Shown piece by piece: positions 1 through 9,589 of a stretch of DNA of 64,000 bases (position 1 is its first letter; each line of letters opens with the position of its first letter). Below the pieces are notes generated by a model, which saw nothing but the letters and a program-made list of their open reading frames with translations, had not been told where the DNA came from and did not search any database. A program made the position numbers and the translations under genes. The stretch comes from Dickeya oryzae (GTDB taxonomy: Bacteria; Pseudomonadota; Gammaproteobacteria; Enterobacterales; Enterobacteriaceae), in contig NZ_ML762923.1 of the NCBI RefSeq assembly GCF_009372235.1, positions 116,158-180,157 of the forward strand, written 5' to 3'.

Positions 1-1
1 G

Positions 2-313
2 ATTGAGAAACCGGAACTGGCGCCGGTGGAAGGTTCTGATCTGTCCGCGGTTGGCCGTTATGTGCTGACGGCCGAAGCCTGGCCGATTCTGGAAAACATC
101 GTGGCGGGCGCGTGGGGTCGTATCCAACTGACCGACGCTATCGCTGAGCTTATCAAAACCCAGCAGGTGGATGCGGTTCAGATGACGGGACGCAGCTTCA
201 ACTGCGGCCGGAAGATGGGTTATGTGCAGGCGTTTGTCTCCTACGGCCTGCGTAATCCGGAACTGGGTGATGCCTTCAAAACCAAAATCAAGGCATTGCT
301 GGAGAAATATTAA
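2..313 (+). CDS. galF: GalF, UTP-glucose-1-phosphate uridylyltransferase family (3' end only)
   Basis: The reading frame is open from base 2 and the start lies outside the window; about 103 C-terminal residues are present. GalF is a GalU paralogue tied to UDP-glucose supply for surface polysaccharides. The stretch [12 protein letters not shown], then [12 protein letters not shown] and [11 protein letters not shown], matches the C-terminal part of the nucleotidyltransferase fold. The [15 protein letters not shown] form and the NCGRKMGY segment resemble GalF more than GalU, and adjacency to gnd also fits galF, which borders gnd or the O-antigen locus in enterobacteria. A strong terminator follows, so gnd is transcribed separately. 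The GalF rather than GalU choice is an inference from the tail and context. Confidence 0.85.
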   Translation: MEKPELAPVEGSDLSAVGRYVLTAEAWPILENIVAGAWGRIQLTDAIAELIKTQQVDAVQMTGRSFNCGRKMGYVQAFVSYGLRNPELGDAFKTKIKALLEKY

Positions 314-326
314 TCCGTGCCTGATG

Positions 327-358
327 CCCGATAACACGTTGGTGTTATCGGGTTTTTT
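327..358 (+). terminator. Rho-independent terminator of galF
   Basis: Perfect 11-bp stem CCCGATAACAC (327-337) with GTGTTATCGGG (342-352), loop GTTG, then six T. It begins 14 bases after the galF stop. Confidence 0.9.
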
Positions 359-591
359 CTGACTATTGCACATCGTTATCTTCATTATTAATAGCTAGGT
401 AATTTGTTGTGTTGCTTTTGTTTTTTTTGATTCGCACAAAATTATCCTCTGTGGCCGAACACCTACCAGATCCCTTGTTGCACCAATAACTACCCACTCA
501 GCCGTTAGCTGGGTTACCATGTCGGCCTGCTTTTTGTTGCCTGGGGCGCAAGTAGCCGCAGGCAGGTTACCTTCAGACAGGAGTTGTTTTA
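359..591 (+). promoter_or_regulatory. gnd upstream region with leader hairpin
   Basis: The galF-gnd gap holds an AT-rich T-run stretch (about 400-435) followed by a GC-richer leader. Close to gnd, GCCTGGGGC (539-547) can pair with GCCGCAGGC (555-563) around a 7-base loop with one mismatch. This hairpin ends just before the gnd ribosome-binding site (CAGGAG, 578-583), so it lies in the likely 5' untranslated region. I could not fix the -35/-10 boxes. A JUMPstart/ops element was looked for and not found in convincing form. Confidence 0.4.
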
Positions 592-1998
592 ATGTCCAAA
601 CAGCAAATTGGCGTTGTCGGTATGGCGGTAATGGGGCGCAATCTGGCGCTCAATATTGAAAGCCGCGGCTATACCGTTTCCATCTTTAACCGTTCCGCAG
701 ACAAAACGGATGAGGTGATTGCAGAGAATCCAGGTAAAAAACTGGTACCGTGCTACACCGTTGAAGAGTTTGTTGAATCTCTGGAAAAGCCGCGCCGTAT
801 CCTGTTGATGGTTAAAGCAGGCGAAGCGACGGACAAAACCATTGAATCACTGAAACCGTATCTGGAAAAAGGTGACATCCTGATCGATGGCGGCAACACC
901 TTCTATAAAGACACTATCCGCCGTAACCGTGAGCTGTCTGCCGAAGGGTTTAACTTCATCGGCACCGGCGTGTCTGGTGGTGAGGAAGGCGCACTGAAGG
1001 GGCCGTCTATTATGCCGGGTGGTCAGAAAGAAGCCTATGATCTGGTGGCGCCTATCCTGCAGCAGATTGCTGCTCGTGCCGAAGGCGAACCTTGTGTGGC
1101 CTATATTGGCGCAGACGGTGCTGGCCACTATGTGAAAATGGTGCACAACGGCATCGAATACGGTGACATGCAGTTGATTGCGGAAGCCTATGCATTGCTG
1201 AAGCAGGCGTTGGGGCTTTCCAACGAAGAACTGGCGAGCACCTTCTCCGAGTGGAACAAGGGCGAACTGAGCAGCTACCTGATTGAGATAACTGCCGATA
1301 TCTTCACTAAGAAAGATGAAGACGGTAAATACCTGGTCGATGTGATTCTCGATGAAGCGGCTAACAAGGGTACCGGTAAGTGGACCAGCCAGAGCTCGCT
1401 GGATCTGGGCGAACCGCTGTCTCTGATTACCGAATCGGTGTTTGCCCGTTACCTGTCTTCGCTGAAAAACCAGCGTGTGGCTGCCTCTAAGGTGCTGAGT
1501 GGCCCGGTAGCGCAGGCGTTCAATGGCGACAAAGCCGGGTTTGTGGAAAAAGTGCGTCGTGCGCTGTATCTGGGGAAAATCGTTTCCTACGCGCAGGGTT
1601 TCTCTCAGTTGAAAGCGGCTTCTGACGAAAACAACTGGAACCTGAACTACGGTGAGATCGCGAAGATCTTCCGTGCCGGTTGTATCATTCGCGCCCAGTT
1701 CTTGCAGAAGATCACCGATGCTTATGCCGAAAACGCCGATATCGCTAATTTGCTGCTGGCACCGTACTTCCGCCAGGTCGCCGACGACTATCAGCAGGCG
1801 CTGCGTGATGTGGTGTCTTATGCGGTACAGCAGGGTATCCCGACGCCGACTTTCTCTGCGGCAATCGCTTATTATGACAGCTATCGCTCCGCGGTATTAC
1901 CGGCTAACCTGATTCAGGCTCAGCGCGATTATTTCGGTGCGCATACTTATAAACGTATTGATAAAGAAGGCGTATTCCATACTGAATGGTTGGAATAA
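592..1998 (+). CDS. gnd: 6-phosphogluconate dehydrogenase, decarboxylating
   Basis: Catalyses NADP-dependent oxidative decarboxylation of 6-phosphogluconate to ribulose 5-phosphate in the cytosolic pentose phosphate pathway. The 468-residue product has the usual length. Visible are the N-terminal Rossmann motif ([15 protein letters not shown]), the substrate motif [21 protein letters not shown] around residue 128, [13 protein letters not shown] with the catalytic Lys and Asn near 184-188, and the C-terminal tail [12 protein letters not shown]. The ATG is preceded by CAGGAG at good spacing. The gene has its own terminator and sits between galF and the yjb operon. No abnormality is seen. Confidence 0.99.
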   Translation: MSKQQIGVVGMAVMGRNLALNIESRGYTVSIFNRSADKTDEVIAENPGKKLVPCYTVEEFVESLEKPRRILLMVKAGEATDKTIESLKPYLEKGDILIDGGNTFYKDTIRRNRELSAEGFNFIGTGVSGGEEGALKGPSIMPGGQKEAYDLVAPILQQIAARAEGEPCVAYIGADGAGHYVKMVHNGIEYGDMQLIAEAYALLKQALGLSNEELASTFSEWNKGELSSYLIEITADIFTKKDEDGKYLVDVILDEAANKGTGKWTSQSSLDLGEPLSLITESVFARYLSSLKNQRVAASKVLSGPVAQAFNGDKAGFVEKVRRALYLGKIVSYAQGFSQLKAASDENNWNLNYGEIAKIFRAGCIIRAQFLQKITDAYAENADIANLLLAPYFRQVADDYQQALRDVVSYAVQQGIPTPTFSAAIAYYDSYRSAVLPANLIQAQRDYFGAHTYKRIDKEGVFHTEWLE

Positions 1999-2022
1999 TA
2001 TTCTGAAATATTTTCCCATCTC

Positions 2023-2053
2023 AAAACCGGATAGAAATATCCGGTTTTTCTTT
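2023..2053 (+). terminator. Rho-independent terminator of gnd
   Basis: AAAACCGGAT (2023-2032) pairs perfectly with ATCCGGTTTT (2039-2048) around a 6-base loop, and a T-rich tail follows. It starts 24 bases after the gnd stop. Confidence 0.9.
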
Positions 2054-2375
2054 CTCAATATCTCATCGTAAATAACTAAGACTTTTCCGAGAATATTTCA
2101 TCTCATTGTAACCAATGAGGAAAAATTAGCGCTCTTGCGACTTGTCTTATTTTCTTATCTGTCTAATCCTGCTTTTCTTATTCTTTATCTGAGTCTTGGT
2201 TCGGATACTTCCCGTATGCGGGTGATTATTTCGGAAAGGATGAATTGAAATAATTACTTCATCAGTCATGGGGAAGATCCAACCTGGCTGATTAATTCGG
2301 CCAGTCGTGGGGTAGGGAATAATTTTCGAATTATCCCTGTCCTATCTCCTTAACGGGAAATAAAAGGAAATGGTA
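2054..2375 (+). promoter_or_regulatory. Upstream region of the yjbEFGH operon
   Basis: Gene-free region before yjbE. GAGAATATTTC at 2090-2100 partly resembles the centre of an RcsAB box (TAAGAATATTCCTA); the E. coli yjb operon is known to be Rcs-controlled, but the match here is imperfect. Two near-identical 14-base direct repeats, CAGTCATGGGGAAG (2263-2276) and CAGTCGTGGGGTAG (2302-2315), lie 39 bases apart. GGGAATAATT with AATTATCCC (about 2315-2337) forms a bulged inverted repeat close to the ribosome-binding site. The roles of these elements are unknown. Confidence 0.4.
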
Positions 2376-2666
2376 ATGATGAAGAAAACGTTGGCGACCC
2401 TGGTGTTGGCTCTGGCCATCCCGGCGGGCGCACTGGCGGCTGAACAGCCGGCAGTCAATGGCGGCCAGCCTGTTGGAGGGGTGACCTTCCAGGGCAGCGG
2501 TATCGCGGCTGGTTCTCATGCGTTTAGTGCGGCTCATGGCCGCGGTACCGGCTATGGCTATGGGTTTGGCCGTGCCGTCGCGGCTGGCGTCGTATCTGCC
2601 TCCACCAGTACGACCTCCAGTACCGTAGGAACCAGCACCTCAACCGTGACGTCAACTCGCGGTTAA
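2376..2666 (+). CDS. yjbE: YjbE-like small secreted protein
   Basis: A 96-residue protein with an Sec signal peptide (MKKTLATLVLALAIPAGALA, then AEQP) and a Gly/Ala-rich centre. The tail is a run of Ser/Thr residues, as in E. coli YjbE. It is the first gene of a yjbEFGH operon linked to extracellular polysaccharide production; its molecular role is unknown. An in-frame ATG at 2370 touches the AAAGGAAA ribosome-binding site, so the ATG at 2376 (or 2379) is preferred. A terminator follows directly, which should make yjbE more abundant than the downstream genes. Confidence 0.75.
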   Translation: MMKKTLATLVLALAIPAGALAAEQPAVNGGQPVGGVTFQGSGIAAGSHAFSAAHGRGTGYGYGFGRAVAAGVVSASTSTTSSTVGTSTSTVTSTRG

Positions 2667-2682
2667 TGATGGGCTATTCACC

Positions 2683-2706
2683 AAGGCCACTCCGGTGGCC
2701 TTTTTT
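2683..2706 (+). terminator. Intra-operon terminator between yjbE and yjbF
   Basis: AAGGCCAC (2683-2690) pairs with GTGGCCTT (2695-2702) around TCCG, continuing into T residues. It lies 34 bases before the yjbF start, so it probably attenuates the downstream genes. Confidence 0.85.
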
Positions 2707-2739
2707 CTGCTTCAGGATGTTCAGGCGAGAACCCGAACA

Positions 2740-3414
2740 ATGAAAAGAATCCTTGAGTTAACACTGTTCAGGATACTGGTGATGTTTTGCTTCATACCGG
2801 GGCTGACAGGGTGTTCTCAGCAAATCAGTCAACTTGGGCGGGACTTTCGGCTGGCGTTGTGGGGAAGGGAAGACGTAAGCATGACGCCACAACAGGTTGC
2901 ACAACTTCCCTATGCCTCGGCGTATCTGAAAGTAGGTAAGGCACCGCGTGCTTTTGTCGTACTGGCGTTTGTTGATAACCAGCAGTTGCAATGGGTGACG
3001 GAAGATAAAAACAGTGTGACGACGCGTTTTGGGCGACTGGTGAAAACGCAAGGGTGGGGAGAAGACATTCGTCATGTTACCGAACTGGAGTCAGACCCGC
3101 TGAGCCTCGGTTTGCTCAAACCTGGTACTCCCAAAAATTGGCACACCGTCGTGAATTGGTCACAGGTGCTGCGAGGCGGCTATGACCTGCAATCTGTATT
3201 CGAGAACAAAGGTCTGGAAACCCTGACGGTACTGAACACCCCAATAAAGGCAGTGCGTTTTGATGAGCAGGTAACCGTTCCGGCGCTGGGCACACATTAC
3301 ACCAACCAATACTGGCTGGATCCGGCTTCCGGGCAGGTCATCCAAAGCTACCAGTACATGGGGCCAAACATGGCTCAGGTTCAGTTCACTGCGCTTAAGC
3401 CATACAATAAATAG
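2740..3414 (+). CDS. yjbF: YjbF/GfcB-family lipoprotein
   Basis: A 224-residue lipoprotein. The signal peptide ends in lipobox LTGC with the lipidated Cys at residue 25. The body is a beta-rich domain typical of the YjbF/GfcB (DUF2886) family, found in yjb and group 4 capsule operons. It probably acts at the outer membrane with YjbG and YjbH in polysaccharide export or anchoring; the exact role is not settled. The frame opens at 2695, inside the terminator hairpin; the ATG at 2740 directly precedes the signal peptide and is the sensible start. It ends 9 bases before yjbG. Confidence 0.85.
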   Translation: MKRILELTLFRILVMFCFIPGLTGCSQQISQLGRDFRLALWGREDVSMTPQQVAQLPYASAYLKVGKAPRAFVVLAFVDNQQLQWVTEDKNSVTTRFGRLVKTQGWGEDIRHVTELESDPLSLGLLKPGTPKNWHTVVNWSQVLRGGYDLQSVFENKGLETLTVLNTPIKAVRFDEQVTVPALGTHYTNQYWLDPASGQVIQSYQYMGPNMAQVQFTALKPYNK

Positions 3415-3423
3415 GGTTATTTT

Positions 3424-4203
3424 ATGTTGTCATTCAATCGTCTGGCTGCCCTGTTATTGCTGGTGGCCGGAACATCAGGGGCAGCGCAGTTAACGGTCAA
3501 GGTTGCGAATGAAACGTTGCCTGCCGTCGTGCAGGATGACGGTACGCGTCTGGATCAGTTCTACAGCCGGATAACGTTTGCGGACAATATTAACTGGCAG
3601 ACGGCATTACTCACCAATGAGAGTGTGACGCAGCAAGCCAAAGAAGCGGGAGAGAAATTACAGGCCCGGCTCTATCAACTGCAACTGGCCTGGCAGATTG
3701 ACGGCGATGGCGACTGGGCGATAGCCGCCTGGTATATGGCGCAGGCGCTAAAACAGGTGAACGCCGTTGGCCGCATTCGCGCCAGTATCACGCCGGACAT
3801 CATCCGTTTATCACCGCGGAAGAATCGCCCGCTGGTGGGGAACTACACCCTCTATCTATCGCCGTATCGGCAACAGTTCTTCCTGTTTGGGTTAATCAGT
3901 ACCGGCATTGATATCGGCACACCAAACGTGTTTAAGGACATCGACCTTCAGCCAGGCTGGTCGGTCGAGCAATACATTGGCAGGCGACGTTTCTTGCCGG
4001 GCGGTGATAACCGGGAAGGGTATCTGATCTCGGGTGACGGGCACTGGCGCAAGGTTCCACTGGCTATCTGGAATCGCCAGCACCATGAACCGGCGGCCGG
4101 AGAAACGCTGTTCATCGGTTTCGATCCTTCCATTTTGCCTGACGGCTTCTCTTCGCTGAATGCGCAGATTGCCGACTATCTTGCCAATCGGATTCCACAC
4201 TAA
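3424..4203 (+). CDS. yjbG: YjbG/GfcC-family periplasmic protein
   Basis: A 259-residue protein with a signal peptide (about residues 1-21, ending GTSGAA). The GfcC-like body includes RPLVGNYTLYLSPYRQQ and a C-terminal segment with ILPDGFSSLNAQI. GfcC proteins have a beta-grasp domain and are periplasmic partners of capsule or exopolysaccharide export. The gene follows yjbF by 9 bases, and its stop overlaps the yjbH start (TAATG at 4201-4205), indicating translational coupling. Confidence 0.85.
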   Translation: MLSFNRLAALLLLVAGTSGAAQLTVKVANETLPAVVQDDGTRLDQFYSRITFADNINWQTALLTNESVTQQAKEAGEKLQARLYQLQLAWQIDGDGDWAIAAWYMAQALKQVNAVGRIRASITPDIIRLSPRKNRPLVGNYTLYLSPYRQQFFLFGLISTGIDIGTPNVFKDIDLQPGWSVEQYIGRRRFLPGGDNREGYLISGDGHWRKVPLAIWNRQHHEPAAGETLFIGFDPSILPDGFSSLNAQIADYLANRIPH

Positions 4204-6344
4204 TGGCTAATCACACCATGTTGAAACTACGCTGCCTGTCACTGGCGATAGGTAGCGCATTGGGAACGTCGGCTCAGGCGGCGGATAGGGATAATAACGA
4301 CGCAGTGAATCGTAGCGGTTATTACCAACCCGCTGGCGTGTCGCAGATGGATTTTGGTGGCGTAGGGTTATGGCAGATGCCGAGCGCGCGCATGGCGGAC
4401 ACCGGTGAGTTTAGCGCCAGCTACCGTGATAATCAGGAGTATCGTCGTTATGCCATCTCACTGCAGCCGCTCGACTGGCTGGAAATGACCCTACGCTATA
4501 CCGATATTCGTACCCGGCCTTACAGCACCTCTCCTTCGTTCAGCGGACATCAAACCTATAAAGACAAGAGTTTTGACGTCAAAGCGCGGCTATGGCAGGA
4601 AAGTCGTTGGTTGCCGCAGGTTTCTCTGGGCTTGAGGGATATCGCCGGGACTGGCCTGTTCGATAGCGAATATCTGGTGGCCAGTAAACGCTGGGGGCCG
4701 TTCGATCTCTCAGTGGGAATGGGCTGGGGCAATATGGCGCAGAGCGGGAATATCATCAACCCCGCCTGTCGGTTGTCTGCGGGATTCTGTACCCGCTCCG
4801 CCTCCACCGAAACCGGGCAATTCGCGGCGAAGAATTTTTTCCACGGGCCAGCAGCACTGTTCGCTGGGCTGGAATACCAGACTCCCTGGGACCCACTGCG
4901 CATCAAGCTGGAATACGACAGTAACGATTACAGTAAGGAGGCCGCTGATCAGACTCGCACCGCCTCACAGCATATCAGGCAGGATTCGCCGATTAACGTC
5001 GGCCTGGTGTATCGCGCTACCGATTGGCTGGATACCTCGCTGTCGTGGGAACGTGGCAATACCCTGATGTGGGGCTTTACCTTGCGAACCAACTTTAATC
5101 GGCTCAGACCACAGCACCCGGATGATGAACCACCGGTCTATCTGCCATCGAAAAATGCAGCTGGCGGCACCGACTGGCGGCGTGTCTCGCAAGAGCTTGA
5201 TGAACAGGCCGGTTTTAGCGAACCAGATATTTATACTGATGGTCAGCAGGTCACAGTGGTGGCGGCTCAGTATAAATATAACAGTGATGCGCAGGCCAGC
5301 CGACGGGCGGCAACGGTGCTGGCGAATAACCTGCCGGAGAGTGTGGCGCAATATCATATTGTAACGCGTAGCGGCCCGCTGACCACCACCAGTACCCGTG
5401 TGGATGCGGCTGCATTTCGTCAACTGGAATCCGGCAGCACCCCGCTGGGGGTAGATGAACCGGATCCCTATCGTGTTGAGCCATTGTCGGAGCCGCTTGG
5501 CCAGCAGGTGTTGCATACCACGCCGCCGCGTTTTTCCTACGGTATTGACCCGTCGTTGCAGCAGTCGTTTGGCGGCCCGGAATCGTTTTATATGTATCAG
5601 TTGTCCGCGAATGCCAGCGCGGATTACCGCATTACGGACAACTGGCGGTTGGGCGGTACGCTGAACATCAACCTGCTCAACAACTACGATCAATTCAATT
5701 TTAAATCACCGCCGCAGGATGGCGCGGCGTTACCCCGTGTTCGTACCCATATCCGTGAATATGTGACGTCGTCAGATGTCTTGCTGACCAATTTGCAACT
5801 GTCTCGTTACGATCACCCCGCCCGTGACTGGTATACCCAGGTCTATGGCGGTTATCTGGAAATGATGTATGCCGGGGTAGGGGGAGAAGTACTGTATCGG
5901 CCATTTGGTAGCAACTGGGCGGTCGGGATGGATGTTAACTACGTTAAGCAACGCGACTGGGACGACCCGCAACGGCTGAGGGATTACAGCGTCACCACCG
6001 GTCATTTCACCACCTACTGGTCGTTGCCGTTTGTCAAAGGTGGGCTGGCGAAAATCAGTGTCGGGCGCTATCTGGCGGGCGATAAAGGTATCACGCTGGA
6101 TCTGTCACGCCGTTTCGACAGCGGGATTGTGGCTGGTGCTTTTGCGACCGTCACCAATGTCAGTGCCAGTGAGTACGGCGAAGGCAGTTTCACCAAGGGC
6201 ATCTACTTTACGATTCCGTTTGATTTGCTGTTTAGTTCGCCGACGACCCGCCGCGGTTCCATTGGTTGGGTACCGCTCACCCGAGATGGCGGCCAGATGT
6301 TGGATAGACGTGATGTGCTGTACAACATGGTTGATAAAGAATAA
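4203..6344 (+). CDS. yjbH: YjbH/GfcD-family outer-membrane protein
   Basis: A 713-residue protein with a signal peptide ending near AQA (residues 25-27), many amphipathic beta-strands and repeated aromatic-rich segments such as YSVTTGHFTTYWSLPF. The family (GfcD, E. coli YjbH about 700 residues) is predicted to form an outer-membrane barrel used in extracellular polysaccharide export. An early motif GVGLWQMPSARMADTGEFS is typical. It is the last gene of the operon and overlaps yjbG by one base. No terminator with a T tract follows; a hairpin at 6415-6447 separates it from the convergent gene. Confidence 0.88.
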   Translation: MANHTMLKLRCLSLAIGSALGTSAQAADRDNNDAVNRSGYYQPAGVSQMDFGGVGLWQMPSARMADTGEFSASYRDNQEYRRYAISLQPLDWLEMTLRYTDIRTRPYSTSPSFSGHQTYKDKSFDVKARLWQESRWLPQVSLGLRDIAGTGLFDSEYLVASKRWGPFDLSVGMGWGNMAQSGNIINPACRLSAGFCTRSASTETGQFAAKNFFHGPAALFAGLEYQTPWDPLRIKLEYDSNDYSKEAADQTRTASQHIRQDSPINVGLVYRATDWLDTSLSWERGNTLMWGFTLRTNFNRLRPQHPDDEPPVYLPSKNAAGGTDWRRVSQELDEQAGFSEPDIYTDGQQVTVVAAQYKYNSDAQASRRAATVLANNLPESVAQYHIVTRSGPLTTTSTRVDAAAFRQLESGSTPLGVDEPDPYRVEPLSEPLGQQVLHTTPPRFSYGIDPSLQQSFGGPESFYMYQLSANASADYRITDNWRLGGTLNINLLNNYDQFNFKSPPQDGAALPRVRTHIREYVTSSDVLLTNLQLSRYDHPARDWYTQVYGGYLEMMYAGVGGEVLYRPFGSNWAVGMDVNYVKQRDWDDPQRLRDYSVTTGHFTTYWSLPFVKGGLAKISVGRYLAGDKGITLDLSRRFDSGIVAGAFATVTNVSASEYGEGSFTKGIYFTIPFDLLFSSPTTRRGSIGWVPLTRDGGQMLDRRDVLYNMVDKE

Positions 6345-6414
6345 ATGGGTGATAGGGAATATCGCGTTTGGGGGGGATGAGCCCCCCATGGAACACGCGC
6401 AGCCCGAATCGTTG

Positions 6415-6447
6415 CCGACACCTCTCAAACCAAACTGGAGGTGTCGG
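6415..6447. terminator. Hairpin between convergent yjbH and polymerase-like gene
   Basis: CCGACACCTC (6415-6424) pairs perfectly over 10 bp with GAGGTGTCGG (6438-6447) around a 13-base loop. No T tract follows on either strand, so termination is only possible. A second short G6/C6 inverted repeat lies at about 6371-6387. Confidence 0.45.
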
Positions 6448-6453
6448 GACGTA

Positions 6454-7719
6454 TCAGCGCTGGAACTGGAGTGACGGCTGGGATGCCAGTGGGTGCAGGG
6501 CAGTGGCCTGACGACGATGCAGTGTGCTGCTGACCATCATCATGGTGACGAACAGGAATAACCCTGGCGAAAAGTAACCATAACCGCGCAGGAAAAACTC
6601 GACGGCATACCCTATCACGACCGCCATGGCGATTTTCAACAGTGTCGACTCTGTGTCCGTATTATCGCGGATGCGGTTGATGGTATTGACGGCTTTTTTC
6701 AGAACCCACAAGTAACCGGCGCTCAGTAGCAGGCCGACAGCACCGAATTCGCTGACGATTTTCGACGCCAGAAAACCGCCGTCGTTGCGGTTGAAATCGC
6801 TACCCGCCAGCGACTGGATGACATACCCGTATTGGCCCACGCCATTGGTGCCAGCCATTTGTAACCCCAGACCGATACCGTGACTTTCCAGCAAGGCGTT
6901 CTTCGCATCGTCCAGCCCCTGCAGGAACACCAGCGTGGTCAGGTTATCGGTATCGTCACTGATAGCCAGACGTGATCCAAAGTAGGCGATGGCGGGCAGA
7001 TCGGAGAAGTAGGTCAACATGATATAGACTGCGACAACCACGATGACGAGCACCGTTAACATCAGCGTGACACGGCGTGCCATCCAGAAGACGAAAATCG
7101 CCATCATGCAGAACACCAGTAACGTCAGGCTAGGGAAAATCAACGCCTGCAACAGCAGGTTCCCCAGCAGTACCAGGCGTTCCCGGTTTTTCATCAGAAT
7201 GCCGCTGGCGCACACAAACAGGCCTACCGTCAGTGCGTAATGGCTCTCTTCGGAAAAGGGAAATACCGCTTTGGGTTTGGCCGCATAGCTGCCGATGTCA
7301 ATGCGATGGATAACCGAGAGCCAGCCCAGCAACAATAGCGTATAGGTCACGGCGCGAAACACGCTAGCCAGCGTAGCGGGAGAAACCGTTAACAAGCGAT
7401 TAGATAACAGTATGGCACCAAGAAAAATAATAATCAGTGCAGGTAAGGTAAATAAAGGCTTGTAATTATCAGACATCGCAGCGATATAACCGGACTGTGC
7501 CAGTAATATAAATACCACTATCGAGAAAAGTAAGATTTTTCCACTGGAAAATGACAGCGCTTTCATATGTCGCAGGCCATAAATATAAATGGGGACGATA
7601 GCCACCATCATCCCTGGTGCCAATGAGGATTGTTGTAGAAATACAAACACAAACTGCGGTATCAGGAAAATGCAAAGCATTGTCCAGTAAAGAGGATCAT
7701 GCTTTATGGTTGCTTTCAA
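6454..7719 (-). CDS. Polysaccharide polymerase/ligase-like membrane protein (Wzy-like)
   Basis: A 421-residue, highly hydrophobic protein with about ten to twelve membrane segments and a larger loop in the second half (residues about 250-320). FSEESHYALTVGLF near residue 156 resembles the (E/P)-SH motif of O-antigen and exopolysaccharide polymerases. Architecture and position beside yjbEFGH suggest polymerisation or ligation of a surface polysaccharide; there is no direct evidence for the substrate. It is convergent with yjbH and divergent from the Tat-exported protein at 7923. Confidence 0.6.
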   Translation of the reverse strand: MKATIKHDPLYWTMLCIFLIPQFVFVFLQQSSLAPGMMVAIVPIYIYGLRHMKALSFSSGKILLFSIVVFILLAQSGYIAAMSDNYKPLFTLPALIIIFLGAILLSNRLLTVSPATLASVFRAVTYTLLLLGWLSVIHRIDIGSYAAKPKAVFPFSEESHYALTVGLFVCASGILMKNRERLVLLGNLLLQALIFPSLTLLVFCMMAIFVFWMARRVTLMLTVLVIVVVAVYIMLTYFSDLPAIAYFGSRLAISDDTDNLTTLVFLQGLDDAKNALLESHGIGLGLQMAGTNGVGQYGYVIQSLAGSDFNRNDGGFLASKIVSEFGAVGLLLSAGYLWVLKKAVNTINRIRDNTDTESTLLKIAMAVVIGYAVEFFLRGYGYFSPGLFLFVTMMMVSSTLHRRQATALHPLASQPSLQFQR

Positions 7720-7922
7720 TTTTCTATTCTCCCTATCTCAATTACTATTTTATTATGAGTGATGATAAAGCAGATTGAATTGAATTTTTAATTATTTTTT
7801 CAGAAGGGTTATGACAGTTGTTGACGTGATTTTTTATCATGGCATGTATCAATAAATGACGTTTCACCAGGCGAGATTGTTAATCTTAATGTATTGAATT
7901 AATTGATGTTGGAGAAATGGTT

Positions 7923-9437
7923 ATGAACAGAAGAGATTTCCTTGCCGGTAGCCTGGCATCGCTGGCGGCGACATCTGCGGCGGCATCACAAAATAATAAT
8001 ACCCTTAATAATGATGCTGTTGCCTTTACCCGTGATATCAGGAATTACAATATTGATTTCTCTGGAAAGAATGATTCCACCGGGCCTTTTCAGACGCTTC
8101 TTAATGATATGCTGGAGCAATCAAAGTCGTTATCAAATGCACAGCAAAAAATCAGGTTAATGCTACAGGGTGTCGTACAGGTTTCTTCCACAATTAAAAT
8201 CGATGCATCGAAAGTTTCTATTCATGGTCCGCTGACAATTATTTTTACCAAAAATGGTAATTTTGATAACTACGCGATTGTGGTGACAGGTAATCCAGAT
8301 GTGGATGCCGCTTACAGTAATATCGTTGACAGTTTTTTTTCCGGTGTGCATTTTATTTCGGAAAAGAGAACGTTAGATCTGTTTTTTGCCTATAACCCGG
8401 AGAACAACTCCAACCGTAATGCGTCCTGTCTGCTCAGTATTTATTCCTGCCGCTTTACCGGATTCAGGCGGGTTTTTTCCAATGGTGCTGGTGGATGGGG
8501 CTGGAATTGGTTTTCCTGCGGTTTTAATAACTGTGATCGCCTGCTGTACCTGACCCGTCAGCCGGATTCTTATGAGCGTTTTACGTTCATCGGCTGCATC
8601 TGGCAAAACGGCGGCTATGCGTTTGAAATCGATAACCCGGACGGTGTGGTCTACTGGCAGGCGGGCAGCTTTGATTATTGTGAAGGGATAGCGCTGATTA
8701 ATGAAGGCCATGTCGAGATTAACGGCCATGTCGAGTACGTGAAGCGTAAACAACCGGTGGTTGTGCTCAGAAAAAAGAATGCCAGTTTTGTATTTAATGG
8801 TGGGGCGATTTTCGTGCGTCAGAATCCCGAACAACCCTATGTGATTTTTGATCAGGCATTTGACTATCAGACCACACTGACCAGTGTGCGTTTTGCGACC
8901 GATGGCATTAATGTCACGTCTTGTGTGATCTCCAATCGACCGTGCTGGAAGAATAACCTGATTTTCACCAATCAGATGGCAGAGCTGATCGCCCTGAACG
9001 ATAACGGCAGTGCCGTGGTTTATCCTGGTGCCGCCGGTTGTGCCTGTCGCTACGATCCGGCGCACATCAAAGAAGACAAGGGACGGTTTGTCAAAATCGC
9101 CGCCAGCGACAACGTACAGGTGCAGTTTCTGATACCGGTCAATGGGCATGATCAAATCGGTGTGGTCTGGCAGGCGCAAACCTCCGCGACCAATAAAGTC
9201 GCCATTACTAAAACCCTCCACGCCTATGGTGAGAATGGTCCCGGCCCGGTCATGATGGATCTGACGCGTGACGGTAAAGATTGTATTCAGCGTAGTGATC
9301 AGTTACAGAAGGGCAGTTCCGGTACGCTTTGGAAGGTTCCGCGCAGCGCCTGGCTGTTTGCGTTGTCATTCAATCTTTCCTCGGCCAGTGTGGGTGATTA
9401 TCTGGATATGCATGAACTGAAACTGATCAGTTGTTGA
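7923..9437 (+). CDS. Tat-exported, probable beta-helix protein of unknown function
   Basis: A 504-residue protein starting NRRDFLAG, a twin-arginine motif, followed by an Ala-rich hydrophobic stretch, so Tat export is likely. The middle (about residues 80-330) has short repeating beta-strand-rich segments with Asn/Gly turns (for example SCRFTGFRRVF, FTFIGCIWQNGG, GHVEINGHVEY), the texture of right-handed beta-helix proteins such as pectate lyase-like polysaccharide enzymes. No family is recognised with certainty and no catalytic residues are assigned. An ATG at 7917 is only two bases from GGAG; the ATG at 7923 has proper spacing. Divergent from the polymerase-like gene. Confidence 0.6.
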   Translation: MNRRDFLAGSLASLAATSAAASQNNNTLNNDAVAFTRDIRNYNIDFSGKNDSTGPFQTLLNDMLEQSKSLSNAQQKIRLMLQGVVQVSSTIKIDASKVSIHGPLTIIFTKNGNFDNYAIVVTGNPDVDAAYSNIVDSFFSGVHFISEKRTLDLFFAYNPENNSNRNASCLLSIYSCRFTGFRRVFSNGAGGWGWNWFSCGFNNCDRLLYLTRQPDSYERFTFIGCIWQNGGYAFEIDNPDGVVYWQAGSFDYCEGIALINEGHVEINGHVEYVKRKQPVVVLRKKNASFVFNGGAIFVRQNPEQPYVIFDQAFDYQTTLTSVRFATDGINVTSCVISNRPCWKNNLIFTNQMAELIALNDNGSAVVYPGAAGCACRYDPAHIKEDKGRFVKIAASDNVQVQFLIPVNGHDQIGVVWQAQTSATNKVAITKTLHAYGENGPGPVMMDLTRDGKDCIQRSDQLQKGSSGTLWKVPRSAWLFALSFNLSSASVGDYLDMHELKLISC

Positions 9438-9589
9438 TGGCCGAGCCAGATGTAAGGAATGTGAGCGTTTTACGATAGTGGGATGTAGGCAATGAAAGGT
9501 TGTGTAACTAATTGATTTTTTATTAATACCTGACTTGTTGCCGGTGAGCGGCATCCCTATGATGGCACCCGTTGATAGTGAGGTGAATC

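Noticed and set aside
539-563. JUMPstart/ops anti-termination element upstream of gnd
   Set aside because: GGGGCGCAAGTAGC only loosely resembles the ops core GGCGGTAG and lacks the rest of the element; it is better explained as part of a hairpin.
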